DNA of 64,000 bases from Staphylococcus condimenti (GCF_001618885.1 NZ_CP015114.1:1302001-1366000), one strand, 5' to 3'; shown: positions 42,785 through 62,333, counted from the first letter of the stretch. Translations and numbers: made by a program. The notes: generated by a model not told the origin, from the letters alone.

Positions 42785-43282
42785 ATGGACTTAAATCAGA
42801 TTCAAATCAATAAGTTTCAAGAATCAGATACACAAACCGTCGTGGATCTTATTATTCATACACTTAGAACGACCAACATCAAAGATGAACCTGCAGAAGA
42901 CATTGAGAGTTACGTTAAAGATATTACACCAGAGAGCATCCAATACAAAGCTGAAAACTTCAATTTCTATGTTTTCAAATTCAATAATGAACTGATTGCG
43001 ACAGGTGCAATCGGTCCTTATTATGGAAGCAAAACTGAATCTTGTTTTTTCTCCATCTTCGTCTCACCAGATTATCAAAAACATGGTGTCGGTACATTAA
43101 TTATGGATACATTAGAAGATGATTACTATTATCATCGTGCTGAGCGTTTAGAAATCCCCGCTTCTATCACTGGTGTTAATTTCTATCGTAAACGCGGCTA
43201 TGACTATAAGAATGGTATTAAAGAGCCTGACAATGAAGGTTTGATTTTTCTAGAAAAGTTTAAAAAAGCGAGCACTCTATAA
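42785..43282 (+). CDS. GNAT-family N-acetyltransferase
   Basis: A 165-residue acetyltransferase. The acetyl-CoA loop is VSPDYQKHGVGTLIMDTLE, and ITGVNFYRKRGYDYKNG forms the C-terminal part. GAGGTG ribosome binding site 15 bases after the ASCH gene. Substrate not identifiable. The stop codon lies within the loop of the terminator that follows. Confidence 0.87.
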   Translation: MDLNQIQINKFQESDTQTVVDLIIHTLRTTNIKDEPAEDIESYVKDITPESIQYKAENFNFYVFKFNNELIATGAIGPYYGSKTESCFFSIFVSPDYQKHGVGTLIMDTLEDDYYYHRAERLEIPASITGVNFYRKRGYDYKNGIKEPDNEGLIFLEKFKKASTL

Positions 43283-43303
43283 AAAAGAGTCCTCGCTTTT
43301 TAT
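43263..43303. terminator. Bidirectional terminator between the GNAT gene and pdxT
   Basis: AAAAAGCGAG-ACTCT / AGAGT-CTCGCTTTTT hairpin. It overlaps the last codons of the GNAT gene and serves the converging pdxST operon, whose stop is 11 bases away. Confidence 0.85.
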
Positions 43304-43313
43304 TATCTGCAGA

Positions 43314-43892
43314 TTAAACTGCAGCATGTTTATGTTCTGCGACAATATGATTAATGAAATATTGTGTCACTCGGTAGTCGTCTGTTAATTCAGGATGGAA
43401 AGAAACACCTAAATAGTTGCCTTCTCTCACCGCTACAATTTTATCATCTACAGTACTTAAGATTTCCACATTATCACTATTTACTTTTTCGATATGCGGT
43501 GCTCTGATAAAGACTGCTTCAATATCATCTGCAATACCTTTAATATCTAATTCTGCTTCAAAGCTGTCAACTTGGCGGCCGAATGAATTACGTTCAACTG
43601 TAATGTCTAATTTTTGTAAATAACCCTCTTCGCCTACGATATCTTGGGCTAATACAATCAAACCTGCACAAGTCCCGAACATTGGCAAATCAGAATTAAC
43701 CAATGCTTCTTTAAAGCCATATAAGTTCATCAAACGACGTAATGTCGTTGATTCGCCCCCAGGCAAAATTAGACCGTCAATTTCTTCTAATTGTTCAACA
43801 CGTTTTACACTGACACCTTCATGTCCGCTCAATTCAATATGGCGCAAGTGTTCTCTCACTGCGCCTTGCAAAGCGAGTACGCCGATTTTCAT
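43314..43892 (-). CDS. pdxT: Pyridoxal 5'-phosphate synthase glutaminase subunit
   Basis: A 192-residue class I glutaminase that feeds ammonia to PdxS. The catalytic Cys is in [11 protein letters not shown], the His-x-Glu of the triad in [10 protein letters not shown], and [13 protein letters not shown] is family-specific. Start ATG 43892 follows the pdxS stop by one base, so translation is coupled. Confidence 0.97.
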   Translation of the reverse strand: MKIGVLALQGAVREHLRHIELSGHEGVSVKRVEQLEEIDGLILPGGESTTLRRLMNLYGFKEALVNSDLPMFGTCAGLIVLAQDIVGEEGYLQKLDITVERNSFGRQVDSFEAELDIKGIADDIEAVFIRAPHIEKVNSDNVEILSTVDDKIVAVREGNYLGVSFHPELTDDYRVTQYFINHIVAEHKHAAV

Positions 43893-43893
43893 C

Positions 43894-44781
43894 TTACCAG
43901 CCACGCTCTTGCATACGTTCTTCTAGAGATAATTGGTTAACATCTAATCCTCTCATCGCTTCGCCTAATTCTTGAGCAAGTTTACCGATTAATTCATAAT
44001 CTGTGTAGTGTGTTGGTGCTTGAACAATTGCTTTCGCAAATTTTTCTGGGTCATCAGATTTAAAGATACCTGAACCTACGAATACTCCGTCTGCACCTAA
44101 TTGCATCATTAATGCAGCATCTTGAGGTGTTGCAACACCGCCAGCTGCAAAGTTAACAACAGGTAAACGTCCGTTATCTTTAATTGATTTCAATACTTCG
44201 TATGGTGCACCGATTTCTTTAGCAAATGTCATAATTTCATCGTCTGGCATTACAGTTAATTTCGCAACTTCTGAGTTAACTTGACGCATATGACGAACTG
44301 CTTCTACGATATTACCTGTTCCAGGTTCCCCTTTTGTACGCAACATCGCAGCACCTTCGCCAATACGACGTGCAGCTTCGCCTAAATTGCGGCATCCGCA
44401 TACGAATGGTACAGTATAATCGCTTTTTAATAAATGATATTCTTCATCTGCTGGAGTTAATACTTCAGACTCATCGATATAGTCAACACCCATCGCTTCA
44501 AGTACTCGTGCTTCAGTAATATGACCGATACGGCATTTTGCCATAACTGGAATTGAAACAGCATCCATTACTTCTTGAACGATTTTAGGATTACAAGCAC
44601 GTGCCACGCCACCAGCTGCTCTGATATCAGAAGGCACGCGTTCTAAAGCCATAACAGCTACTGCTCCTGCTTCTTCTGCAATTTTAGCTTGTTCTGCATT
44701 AACAACGTCCATGATAACGCCGCCTTTTTGCATTTCAGCCATTCTACGTTTTACTCGATCTGAACCTACTTGTTTAGACAT
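43894..44781 (-). CDS. pdxS: Pyridoxal 5'-phosphate synthase lyase subunit
   Basis: A 295-residue (beta/alpha)8 enzyme that makes PLP from ribose 5-phosphate, glyceraldehyde 3-phosphate and ammonia. Highly conserved segments: [36 protein letters not shown] and MAKCRIGH with its active-site Lys. The AAAAGGGG ribosome binding site is nine bases upstream. Divergently transcribed from its probable activator pdxR. Confidence 0.98.
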   Translation of the reverse strand: MSKQVGSDRVKRRMAEMQKGGVIMDVVNAEQAKIAEEAGAVAVMALERVPSDIRAAGGVARACNPKIVQEVMDAVSIPVMAKCRIGHITEARVLEAMGVDYIDESEVLTPADEEYHLLKSDYTVPFVCGCRNLGEAARRIGEGAAMLRTKGEPGTGNIVEAVRHMRQVNSEVAKLTVMPDDEIMTFAKEIGAPYEVLKSIKDNGRLPVVNFAAGGVATPQDAALMMQLGADGVFVGSGIFKSDDPEKFAKAIVQAPTHYTDYELIGKLAQELGEAMRGLDVNQLSLEERMQERGW

Positions 44782-44801
44782 ACTAAATACCCCTTTTCTA
44801 A

Positions 44802-44849
44802 TTGATTAAATTCAGTTTAAAGGATAAACTGATAGTGTTAAAGAGTCAA
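44802..44849. promoter_or_regulatory. Overlapping divergent pdxS/pdxR promoters with palindromic operator
   Basis: For pdxS (minus): -35 TTGACT (44844-44849), 17 bases, -10 TATCCT (44821-44826). For pdxR (plus): -35 TTGATT (44802-44807), 17 bases, -10 TAAACT (44825-44830). Both -10 elements fall in an inverted repeat TCAGTTTA-N5-TAAACTGA (44812-44832); a third TCAGTTTA copy at 44870-44877 covers the pdxR start. Fits PdxR control of both genes. Confidence 0.72.
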
Positions 44850-44878
44850 TTTCAATAAAAAATAGGAGGTCAGTTTAA

Positions 44879-46249
44879 ATGCCGCAACCTTTATATATGC
44901 AGCTTTACCAAACATTAAAGGAACAAATTATCGAAGGTCAATATAAATCTGGGGACCGCTTTCCTTCTAAACGCCGTCTCGCTGAACACCATTCACTCAG
45001 CAACACAACCATTGAACATGCTTATCAGTATTTACTTGACGAAGGTTATATATATTCTAAACCGCGTTCAGGTTATTATGTGTCAGATATCGAATCGCTC
45101 CCTATCGTAACAAAAGAGACTTCTTCTTCATTTCCAGAAAATAAAAAAAATAGAGACCATCAAGCACGTTATCAATTTGATCTGGCCCGTATTGATACAG
45201 AACACTTCCCTTGGCAGCAATTTCGTAAATATTCTAGAGATGTATTTGATAAATCATTACCAGATATACTGCAACCTGGTGCACAACAAGGTGAATATAA
45301 ATTACGCCAAGCTATAGCGCATTACTTATTTAATAGCAGAGGTGTTAATTGCCACCCAGATCAAATTATTATTGGTTCTTCTACAGAACAATTGATTAAC
45401 CAAGTGACTGATATATTGACAGAGCGTTCTTATATCATCGAATATCCAAGTTATCCTCCAATTAAGCAAGTATTAGATAAAAAAGGATTGAATTATAAAA
45501 GAGTTCCTGTTAAGAAAAATGGTATCGATATGCAAAAAGTTCAAAAATCTAATCATCAAGTGGTTTATGTAACGCCCTCGCATCAGTTTCCTACTGGTTA
45601 CATCATGAATTTAAAAACCAGAACTCAACTTATCAACTGGGCGCAGCAACACTCAGAACGTTATATTATCGAAGATGATTACGATTCAGAATTCCGTTAT
45701 TTCAGTAAACCTATTCCAGCTCTGCAAAGTTTGGATACGACTGGAAAGGTTATTTATATAAGTACATTTTCAAAATCACTTTTCCCAAGTTGCCGTATTG
45801 CTTTTATGGTTTTACCTCAAAATCTAATGCAGCGTTATCACGACTTACCAGATAAAGAAGGCACCACTGTCCCAGCACCAATGCAGTATATGGTTGCTGA
45901 ATTTATGGAAAATGGTTCTTTTGAAAGACATCTGAATAAAATGCGTAAAGTCTACCGGTATAAACTGACGTATATTATAGATGCATTAACACCTTATAAA
46001 GACCAGATTCTAATTGAAGGCGCAACGACAGGCATGCATTTTACGATTACAATGCAAAACGGCTTAACTTTAAATGAAGTATTAGATCGGGCTAAGTCTA
46101 ATCATGTAAAATTGACGCCCTTAAATAAATATATGAAGAAAAATAGCCAAAATAAAGATATTCCTAAATTTATTATTGGTTTTGGCGGTATTAAAGATGA
46201 AGCACTGAAATCGCACACTGAGGCTTTAATCAAAACACTTATAATTTAG
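44879..46249 (+). CDS. pdxR: MocR-family PLP-responsive regulator PdxR
   Basis: A 456-residue protein: N-terminal GntR-type winged helix (residues 1-70, SGDRFPSKRRLAEHHSLSNT) fused to a fold type I aminotransferase domain, with PLP lysine in YISTFSKSLFPSCR. Such proteins activate pdxST when PLP is low and often repress themselves. Divergent from pdxS with shared operator. An AGGAGG ribosome binding site overlaps an operator half-site. Confidence 0.95.
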   Translation: MPQPLYMQLYQTLKEQIIEGQYKSGDRFPSKRRLAEHHSLSNTTIEHAYQYLLDEGYIYSKPRSGYYVSDIESLPIVTKETSSSFPENKKNRDHQARYQFDLARIDTEHFPWQQFRKYSRDVFDKSLPDILQPGAQQGEYKLRQAIAHYLFNSRGVNCHPDQIIIGSSTEQLINQVTDILTERSYIIEYPSYPPIKQVLDKKGLNYKRVPVKKNGIDMQKVQKSNHQVVYVTPSHQFPTGYIMNLKTRTQLINWAQQHSERYIIEDDYDSEFRYFSKPIPALQSLDTTGKVIYISTFSKSLFPSCRIAFMVLPQNLMQRYHDLPDKEGTTVPAPMQYMVAEFMENGSFERHLNKMRKVYRYKLTYIIDALTPYKDQILIEGATTGMHFTITMQNGLTLNEVLDRAKSNHVKLTPLNKYMKKNSQNKDIPKFIIGFGGIKDEALKSHTEALIKTLII

Positions 46250-46263
46250 AGGTGAAATAATTA

Positions 46264-46743
46264 ATGTCTACAATTACACTTGAACCTTATCATTCTAAAT
46301 ATGACACTGAAATCAAAAATTTAACCATTGCAGATAAAGACAGCGACTATGCATTGACACCTTTAAACGCAGTGAAAGATTTAGCAGACACAGAAGATCC
46401 TGTCCTCATTTTCTCAAATGACAAAGTAGCAGGGTTTCTTCGTTTGAATTTTAATAATGAACGTTTTGGTCTTACTGATAACGAACACTCAGTGTTAGTA
46501 AAATCTTTTTCAGTTACTGAACAAATGCAAGGTAATAAGATTGCACAAAAAGCGTTGCTTCAACTTCCAAATTACATTCGTTGTCACTATTCTAGTATCA
46601 ATGAAATCATGCTTTCAGTTAATTTCAAAAACTCAAAAGCAATTTATGTTTATGAAAAATGCGGATTTAAGGACACGAAACGTGTAATTGGAGGTCCCTC
46701 AGGTGATCAACATGTAATGTCGCTCAAAATCCAACCAACTTAA
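46264..46743 (+). CDS. GNAT-family N-acetyltransferase
   Basis: A 159-residue acetyltransferase. The motif LVKSFSVTEQMQGNKIAQKA and the downstream LSVNFKNSKAIYVYEKCGF match the GNAT core. It starts 15 bases after pdxR with a GAGGTGAA ribosome binding site and so is likely co-transcribed with pdxR. No link to PLP metabolism can be read from the sequence. Confidence 0.86.
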   Translation: MSTITLEPYHSKYDTEIKNLTIADKDSDYALTPLNAVKDLADTEDPVLIFSNDKVAGFLRLNFNNERFGLTDNEHSVLVKSFSVTEQMQGNKIAQKALLQLPNYIRCHYSSINEIMLSVNFKNSKAIYVYEKCGFKDTKRVIGGPSGDQHVMSLKIQPT

Positions 46744-46802
46744 TTCGAAATTAAAACTAAATTAATTAATTTTCTAATTTCAAGAGGTATATACAATAAA
46801 TG

Positions 46803-46847
46803 ATTCAATTCAGAGGACTACTGTCACGCCTTTGAATTGAATTTTTT
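46803..46847 (+). terminator. Terminator of the pdxR transcript
   Basis: ATTCAATTCA-AGG / CCT-TGAATTGAAT hairpin followed by TTTTTT, about 60 bases past the GNAT gene. The remaining gap to the MFS gene is AT-rich and probably carries its promoter. Confidence 0.82.
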
Positions 46848-46979
46848 AAAAGTATTTTAAGTAATTATTTGGATTAATTGATTATACTTGTAATTAAATT
46901 AAATGCAGTGAAAGCATTGACTCTAGATTTAATATTTAATATACTTTTCCTCATGTTTGCAAAATTTGGAGGTGTTTTT

Positions 46980-48146
46980 ATGAAGAAGTACCCTATCGCT
47001 ATATGGATGCTGGCAATCGGGGCATTCGCAATAGGCATGACAGAATTTGTAATCATGGGCTTGCTTCCTAATATTGCACGAGATTTTCATGTTTCTGTGA
47101 GTCAAGCAGGACAGTTAATCACGGGTTATGCATTAGGTGTTGCAATTGGCGGTCCTATTCTTGTTATGCTTACAATCAAGTTAAACAGAAAATATCTATT
47201 AATACTCTTAATGATTATTTTTATGATAGGCAACATTGCTGCATCATTAAGTCCAACTTATGGTTTTATGATGACAAGCAGAATCATCACCTCACTCGCA
47301 CATGGTTCTTTCTTTGGAATCGGATCAATATTGGCTGCTAGCATGGTTCAACCAGCTTATAGAGCTAGCGCTATGGCATTGATGTTCTTAGGACTATCTT
47401 TAAGTAATATCCTAGGTGTTCCATTCGGTACATTAGTTGGTCAAAACTTTGGATGGTCTATGACATTTGTTATTATCGCAATTATCGGCGGTCTTGCTTT
47501 AATCGGTATCATTATTTTTGTTCCTAATAAAAAAGAAACAAATAAATCTTCAGTAATGAATGAATTAAAGATTTTAAAAGAAAAGCAATTATGGCTTACT
47601 TTAGCTATAACACTATTTGGCTTCAGCAGTGTGTTCGCTTATTTCACTTATATTTCTTCTATATTAGTAGATGTTTCGCATATCAAAGAAAATTTGATTT
47701 CTTATATGTTGATTATCTTTGGAATCGGCGTAACATTAGGTAATGTAATCGGTGGTAAATTAGCTGACTGGAATTTAAATAAAGCACTTAAAATAATCTT
47801 TACAACATTTATTATTTATTTTGTATTGCTTTATTTCATACAAATGAACGGCATACTAATGGTAGGCGGTATCTTTTTATTCGGCGTAATTGGGTTCAGT
47901 ATGAGTCCATCACTGCAATTCAAAAGTACACTTATTTCACAAGATGCACCTACATTAGCTAGTACTTTAAATCAATCAGCATTTAACCTTGGAAATGCCT
48001 TAGGTGCATTCGTAGGCGGAATAGTCGTAACAAATTTACCATTAGCCTCTTTAAGTTTAGTGGCGCCATTACTCACACTCATCGGTCTTATCTTTTTACT
48101 GATTTCAATCTATGTAGATAAAAGAAATAAAACAGTATATAACTAA
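46980..48146 (+). CDS. MFS transporter, sugar/drug exporter type (AraJ/YdhP-like)
   Basis: A 388-residue protein with twelve predicted transmembrane helices. MTEFVIMGLLPNIARDFHVS and QAGQLITGYALGVAIGGP are typical of the DHA1/AraJ exporter subgroup. I chose ATG 46980 (MKKYPIAIWM) seven bases after GGAGGTG; a longer frame upstream has no ribosome binding site and an unlikely hydrophobic N-terminus. Substrate unknown. It stands alone between pdxR and the rRNA operons, where I recall no such gene in S. aureus. Confidence 0.88.
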   Translation: MKKYPIAIWMLAIGAFAIGMTEFVIMGLLPNIARDFHVSVSQAGQLITGYALGVAIGGPILVMLTIKLNRKYLLILLMIIFMIGNIAASLSPTYGFMMTSRIITSLAHGSFFGIGSILAASMVQPAYRASAMALMFLGLSLSNILGVPFGTLVGQNFGWSMTFVIIAIIGGLALIGIIIFVPNKKETNKSSVMNELKILKEKQLWLTLAITLFGFSSVFAYFTYISSILVDVSHIKENLISYMLIIFGIGVTLGNVIGGKLADWNLNKALKIIFTTFIIYFVLLYFIQMNGILMVGGIFLFGVIGFSMSPSLQFKSTLISQDAPTLASTLNQSAFNLGNALGAFVGGIVVTNLPLASLSLVAPLLTLIGLIFLLISIYVDKRNKTVYN

Positions 48147-48202
48147 AAATAAGCATCAGAACTATCATAACTAAATGAAATGGTTCTGATGCTTATTTTT
48201 TA
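48145..48202. terminator. Terminator of the MFS gene
   Basis: AAAATAAGCATCAGAAC / GTTCTGATGCTTATTTT hairpin at the end of the MFS gene; next to the rRNA terminator that converges from the right. Confidence 0.85.
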
Positions 48203-48230
48203 TTCTTAACTTCATATAGTAAAAAGGACA

Positions 48231-48255
48231 AAAAAAAGAGACCCTTACGGGTCTC
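48231..48255 (-). terminator. Terminator of the left rRNA operon
   Basis: GAGACCC-GTAA-GGGTCTC hairpin followed on the minus strand by eight T, seven bases past the 5S gene. Confidence 0.9.
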
Positions 48256-48261
48256 GCGCTT

Positions 48262-48376
48262 GCCTGGCAACGTCCTACTCTTGCGGAACGTAAGTCCGAC
48301 TACCATCGGCGCTAAAGAGCTTAACTTCTGTGTTCGGCATGGGAACAGGTGTGACCTCTTTGCCATTGTCACCAGA
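48262..48376 (-). rRNA. rrf: 5S ribosomal RNA (left operon)
   Basis: 115 bases. Reads TCTGGTGACAATGGC ... TTGCCAGGCA on the minus strand with the conserved CCGAAC loop. By eye identical to the other two 5S copies at 53497 and 59268. Confidence 0.97.
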
Positions 48377-48448
48377 CAATAGAATGATTATACATTCAAA
48401 ACTAGATAGTAAGTAATTATCAATTCAACCAATCAAAACTTGAAATTG

Positions 48449-51371
<2,923 letters not shown>

Positions 51372-51529
51372 ACGTTATTAATTATGTGAGTAATCTTCTT
51401 TGCCGTCGGCAAATTGATTACTAGCGATTCATTTAAATGAATAAAGCTTTTAAAACTCTAATTCACTCGGTTTTGCTTGGTAAAATCTATTTATTACTTA
51501 CTTATCTAGTTTTCAATGTACAAATTTAA

Positions 51530-51606
<77 letters not shown>

Positions 51607-51696
51607 ATTCCACGATGAATGTTTTAAAATAAACATTCAAAACTGAATACAATATGTCACGTTATTCCGTCAGTTTCTGTTGAAACTGTTCCGTAT

Positions 51697-53259
<1,563 letters not shown>

Positions 53260-53391
53260 GTTATGATTTGTTTGACTAGCTCATAAAAACTAATTTGTTT
53301 TAAAACGTCTAAGACGTTTGTTAATTTGGAATTAACGTTGACATATTGTCATTCAGTTTTCAATGTTCATTTTTCTGACTCACAAGAATTA

Positions 53392-53420
53392 ATTATACTC
53401 TCTATTGAAAGAGAAGTCAA
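53392..53420 (-). promoter_or_regulatory. Promoter of the left rRNA operon
   Basis: Minus-strand -35 TTGACT (53415-53420), 17-base spacer, perfect -10 TATAAT (53392-53397), with an A/T-rich UP-like stretch upstream. The leader then contains ATTGAAAACTGAAT, a boxA-like antitermination segment. Confidence 0.9.
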
Positions 53421-53463
53421 TACTTTTTTAAAAGTTTTTTTAAATCAGTGAGATTTCTTTCAC

Positions 53464-53484
53464 AAAAAAATGACCTAATGGTCA
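53464..53484 (-). terminator. Terminator of the right rRNA operon
   Basis: TGACC-ATTA-GGTCA hairpin followed by seven T, located between the 5S gene and the promoter of the next operon. Short stem, so possibly leaky. Confidence 0.7.
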
Positions 53485-53496
53485 AAAAGTGAAATT

Positions 53497-53611
53497 GCCT
53501 GGCAACGTCCTACTCTTGCGGAACGTAAGTCCGACTACCATCGGCGCTAAAGAGCTTAACTTCTGTGTTCGGCATGGGAACAGGTGTGACCTCTTTGCCA
53601 TTGTCACCAGA
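53497..53611 (-). rRNA. rrf: 5S ribosomal RNA (right operon)
   Basis: 115 bases, same sequence as the copy at 48262, ending the right operon before the short terminator. Confidence 0.97.
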
Positions 53612-53683
53612 CAATAGAATGATTATACATTCAAAACTAGATAGTAAGTAATTATCAATTCAACCAATCAAAACTTGAAATTG

Positions 53684-56606
<2,923 letters not shown>

Positions 56607-56840
56607 ACGTTATTAATTATGTGAGTAATCTTCTTTGCCGTCGGCAAATTGATTACTAGCGATTCATTTAAATGAATAAAGCTTTTAAAACTCTAATTCA
56701 CTCGGTTTTGCTTGGTAAAATCTATTTATTACTTACTTATCTAGTTTTCAATGTACAATCATGAATACTCAAATGAGCATTCAAAACTGAATACAATATG
56801 TCACGTTATTCCGTCAGTTTCTGTTGAAACTGTTCCGTAT

Positions 56841-58403
<1,563 letters not shown>

Positions 58404-58525
58404 GTTATGATTTGTTTGACTAGCTCATAAAAACTAATTTGTTTTAAAACGTCTAAGACGTTTGTTAATTTGGAATTAACGTTGACATATTGTCATTCAG
58501 TTTTCAATGTTCATTTTAATAATAA

Positions 58526-58601
58526 TGGTGGAGACTAGCGGGATCGAACCGCTGACCTCCTGCGTGCAAAGCAGGCGCTCTCCCATCTGAGCTAAGCCCC
58601 C
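58526..58601 (-). tRNA. tRNA-Ala (TGC)
   Basis: 76 bases; anticodon loop TTTGCAC; CCA encoded. Last tRNA of the cluster, 122 bases upstream of 16S. Confidence 0.97.
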
Positions 58602-58623
58602 ATTATGAATAATTAAATAAGAG

Positions 58624-58697
58624 TCGGGAAGACAGGATTCGAACCTGCGACCCCTTGGTCCCAAACCAAGTGCTCTACCAAGCTGAGCTACTTCCCG
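58624..58697 (-). tRNA. tRNA-Pro (TGG)
   Basis: 74 bases; acceptor CGGGAAG / CTTCCCG, loop TTTGGGA. The CCA end is not encoded (ACTC follows the acceptor), so it needs CCA-adding enzyme. Confidence 0.96.
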
Positions 58698-58729
58698 TCA
58701 TTCAATTATTATGTAGTGAAAATTATAAA

Positions 58730-58806
58730 TGGCGCGCCCGATAGGAGTCGAACCCATAACCTCTTGATCCGTAGTCAAACGCTCTATCCAGTTGAGCTAC
58801 GGGCGC
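58730..58806 (-). tRNA. tRNA-Arg (ACG)
   Basis: 77 bases; loop CTACGGA; CCA encoded. The A34 should be deaminated to inosine by TadA to read CGN codons. Confidence 0.97.
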
Positions 58807-58817
58807 TAATATTTATA

Positions 58818-58906
58818 TGGTGCCGAGGACCGGAATCGAACCGGTACGGTAATCACTTACCGCAGGATTTTAAGTCCTGTGCGTCTGCCAGTTCCGCCAC
58901 CCCGGC
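58818..58906 (-). tRNA. tRNA-Leu (TAA)
   Basis: 89 bases with the long variable arm of class II tRNAs; loop CTTAAAA; CCA encoded. Confidence 0.97.
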
Positions 58907-58914
58907 AAAAATAA

Positions 58915-58989
58915 TGGAGCAGAAGACGGGATTCGAACCCGCGACCCCAACCTTGGCAAGGTTGTATTCTACCGCTGAACTACTTCTGC
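58915..58989 (-). tRNA. tRNA-Gly (GCC)
   Basis: 75 bases; acceptor GCAGAAG / CTTCTGC, loop TTGCCAA; CCA encoded. It has a normal GGTTCGAATCC T-arm, so it looks like a translational tRNA rather than the cell-wall tRNA-Gly forms of staphylococci. Confidence 0.96.
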
Positions 58990-59011
58990 ATTAGATATAA
59001 TGGAAAACTGA

Positions 59012-59084
59012 TGAGCCATAGAGGATTCGAACCTCTGACCCTCTGATTAAAAGTCAGATGCTCTACCAACTGAGCTAATGGCTC
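59012..59084 (-). tRNA. tRNA-Lys (TTT)
   Basis: 73 bases; loop CTTTTAA; acceptor GAGCCAT / ATGGCTC. CCA not encoded. Confidence 0.96.
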
Positions 59085-59098
59085 ATAAGCATTTGAAA

Positions 59099-59174
<76 letters not shown>

Positions 59175-59181
59175 TATTAAA

Positions 59182-59257
59182 TGGTGGAGAATGACGGGTT
59201 CGAACCGCCGACCCTCTGCTTGTAAGGCAGATGCTCTCCCAGCTGAGCTAATTCTCC
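59182..59257 (-). tRNA. tRNA-Val (TAC)
   Basis: 76 bases; loop CTTACAA; CCA encoded. First tRNA of the cluster, ten bases after the leading 5S gene. Confidence 0.97.
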
Positions 59258-59267
59258 GAATTATATT

Positions 59268-59382
59268 GCCTGGCAACGTCCTACTCTTGCGGAACGTAAG
59301 TCCGACTACCATCGGCGCTAAAGAGCTTAACTTCTGTGTTCGGCATGGGAACAGGTGTGACCTCTTTGCCATTGTCACCAGA
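59268..59382 (-). rRNA. rrf: 5S ribosomal RNA (leading copy, upstream of the tRNA cluster)
   Basis: 115 bases, identical by eye to the other two. It precedes eight tRNAs and then 16S-23S-5S, so this operon has a 5S gene at both ends. It probably marks the end of an ancestral operon that has lost its 16S and 23S genes, or an early duplication. Confidence 0.95.
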
Positions 59383-59423
59383 CAATGTAATTAATAAGTT
59401 GCTTCGTGTTTTCCACTTAAACT

Positions 59424-59452
59424 ATATTAACTGTTTTTGTTAACATTTGCAA
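59424..59452 (-). promoter_or_regulatory. Right rRNA operon promoter P3
   Basis: Minus-strand -35 TTGCAA (59447-59452), 17 bases, -10 TAATAT (59424-59429), about 40 bases ahead of the leading 5S. Confidence 0.65.
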
Positions 59453-59521
59453 TAGTCAATTTTACACTCTGTTAAAATCTTTTTTACAAATGTATGACGC
59501 GTTCTTTTTGACGACTCTTAT

Positions 59522-59550
59522 ATTTTACTACATCGTTCAAGTCTTGTCAA
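59522..59550 (-). promoter_or_regulatory. Right rRNA operon promoter P2
   Basis: Minus-strand consensus -35 TTGACA (59545-59550), 17 bases, -10 TAAAAT (59522-59527). Confidence 0.8.
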
Positions 59551-59635
59551 CACTTTTGAATCATTTTTTTGAATAACTTATATTCATACATAATCACTCA
59601 TAAAATGTCGTTTTATTTCTTCAGAACAATTAACT

Positions 59636-59663
59636 ATTATACACGCATTACAAATTATTGCAA
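59636..59663 (-). promoter_or_regulatory. Right rRNA operon promoter P1
   Basis: Minus-strand -35 TTGCAA (59658-59663), 16 bases, perfect -10 TATAAT (59636-59641) with upstream TG. The 426-base gap 59383-59808 holds these three promoters and the lysS terminator and no gene. Confidence 0.7.
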
Positions 59664-59753
59664 GGGCTTTTCATAAGTTTTTTGATTTTCTTAAAGGTTT
59701 TGTAATATAGTGCATTAACAAACTTCGATACACCCACAGCTTTGCATTTTAAA

Positions 59754-59785
59754 ACAAAAAAAGAGCGCTGTTTAACAGCACTCTT
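59754..59785 (-). terminator. Terminator of lysS
   Basis: AAGAG-GCTGTT / AACAGC-CTCTT hairpin followed by seven T, 24 bases past the lysS stop; separates lysS from the rRNA promoters. Confidence 0.88.
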
Positions 59786-59808
59786 CTAAGCTACACAGAT
59801 CTGATACA

Positions 59809-61314
<1,506 letters not shown>

Positions 61315-62310
61315 TTAAGCTTGTTGGGTTGCTGTTGCTGCAGTTGATTCTGCCTGGAAATTCTGCAGTATATCAATCATTTCTTGTTCAGTGTTTGCTT
61401 GGTTCAACGCTTTACGGGCTTTTCCATTCCCTTTTACGCCTTTTAAATACCAAGAAGCGTGCTTACGCATTTCCATAACACCAATCTTCTCACCTTTTAA
61501 TTCTACTAGTCGACGCAAATGTAATAAAGCAATTTCTACTTTTTCTTTTACAGTAGGTTCCTCCATTAATTCGCCAGTCTCTAAATAATGTACTGTACGA
61601 TAAATCATCCATGGGTTTCCTAACGCTTCACGACCGATCATTACTGCATCGACACCTGTTTCATCTAACATTTTTTGTGCAAGTTCAGGGCTCGTTACAT
61701 CACCATTGCCGATAACAGGAATATTGACCGCTTCCTTCACTTGTCTAATAATATCCCAATCTGCATGACCTTCATACATTTGAACACGTGTACGTCCATG
61801 CAATGAAATCGCTGCGGCACCAGCACGTTCAGCTGCTTTAGCATTTTCTACTGCATAAATATGATCATCATCCCAGCCGATACGCATTTTGCATGTCACA
61901 GGTTTGCTCACTTTTTCAGTTACGGCTGAAACCATTTCATATATTTTATTAGGGTCTAATAACCAACGAGCGCCTGCTTCACAACGAATAATCTTATTTA
62001 CAGGGCATCCCATATTAATATCAATGATATCTGCAGTCGTATTTTGATCTACATAAACCGCTGCTTCTACAAGACTCTCTTTCTCCCCGCCGAAAATCTG
62101 TAATGAAAGCGGACGTTCATTCTCATCAATATACAACATATTCATTGTTTTAGGATTGTTGAATAAAATCGCCTTATCACTTACCATTTCAGCACATACT
62201 AACCCTGCACCGAATTCTTTGACTGTTAATCTGAAGGCAGAGTTGCAAACTCCAGCCATCGGAGCAAGTACGACTCTATTGTCGATTTCTACATCTCCAA
62301 TCTTCCACAT
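61315..62310 (-). CDS. dusB: tRNA-dihydrouridine synthase (DusB-like)
   Basis: A 331-residue FMN-dependent TIM-barrel enzyme reducing uridine to dihydrouridine in tRNA. APMAGVCNSAFR near residue 17, the MGCPVNKI...CEAGA active-site region and IGREALGNPW are family features. A GAGAGG ribosome binding site lies 23 bases or less after folK. The exact tRNA positions cannot be told from the sequence. Confidence 0.93.
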   Translation of the reverse strand: MWKIGDVEIDNRVVLAPMAGVCNSAFRLTVKEFGAGLVCAEMVSDKAILFNNPKTMNMLYIDENERPLSLQIFGGEKESLVEAAVYVDQNTTADIIDINMGCPVNKIIRCEAGARWLLDPNKIYEMVSAVTEKVSKPVTCKMRIGWDDDHIYAVENAKAAERAGAAAISLHGRTRVQMYEGHADWDIIRQVKEAVNIPVIGNGDVTSPELAQKMLDETGVDAVMIGREALGNPWMIYRTVHYLETGELMEEPTVKEKVEIALLHLRRLVELKGEKIGVMEMRKHASWYLKGVKGNGKARKALNQANTEQEMIDILQNFQAESTAATATQQA

Positions 62311-62333
62311 AATAATTACCTCTCAATCTTTCT

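Noticed and set aside
58716..58994. A 92-codon plus-strand frame across the tRNA cluster
   Set aside because: It covers tRNA-Arg, tRNA-Leu and tRNA-Gly in antisense; it is a known kind of false annotation.
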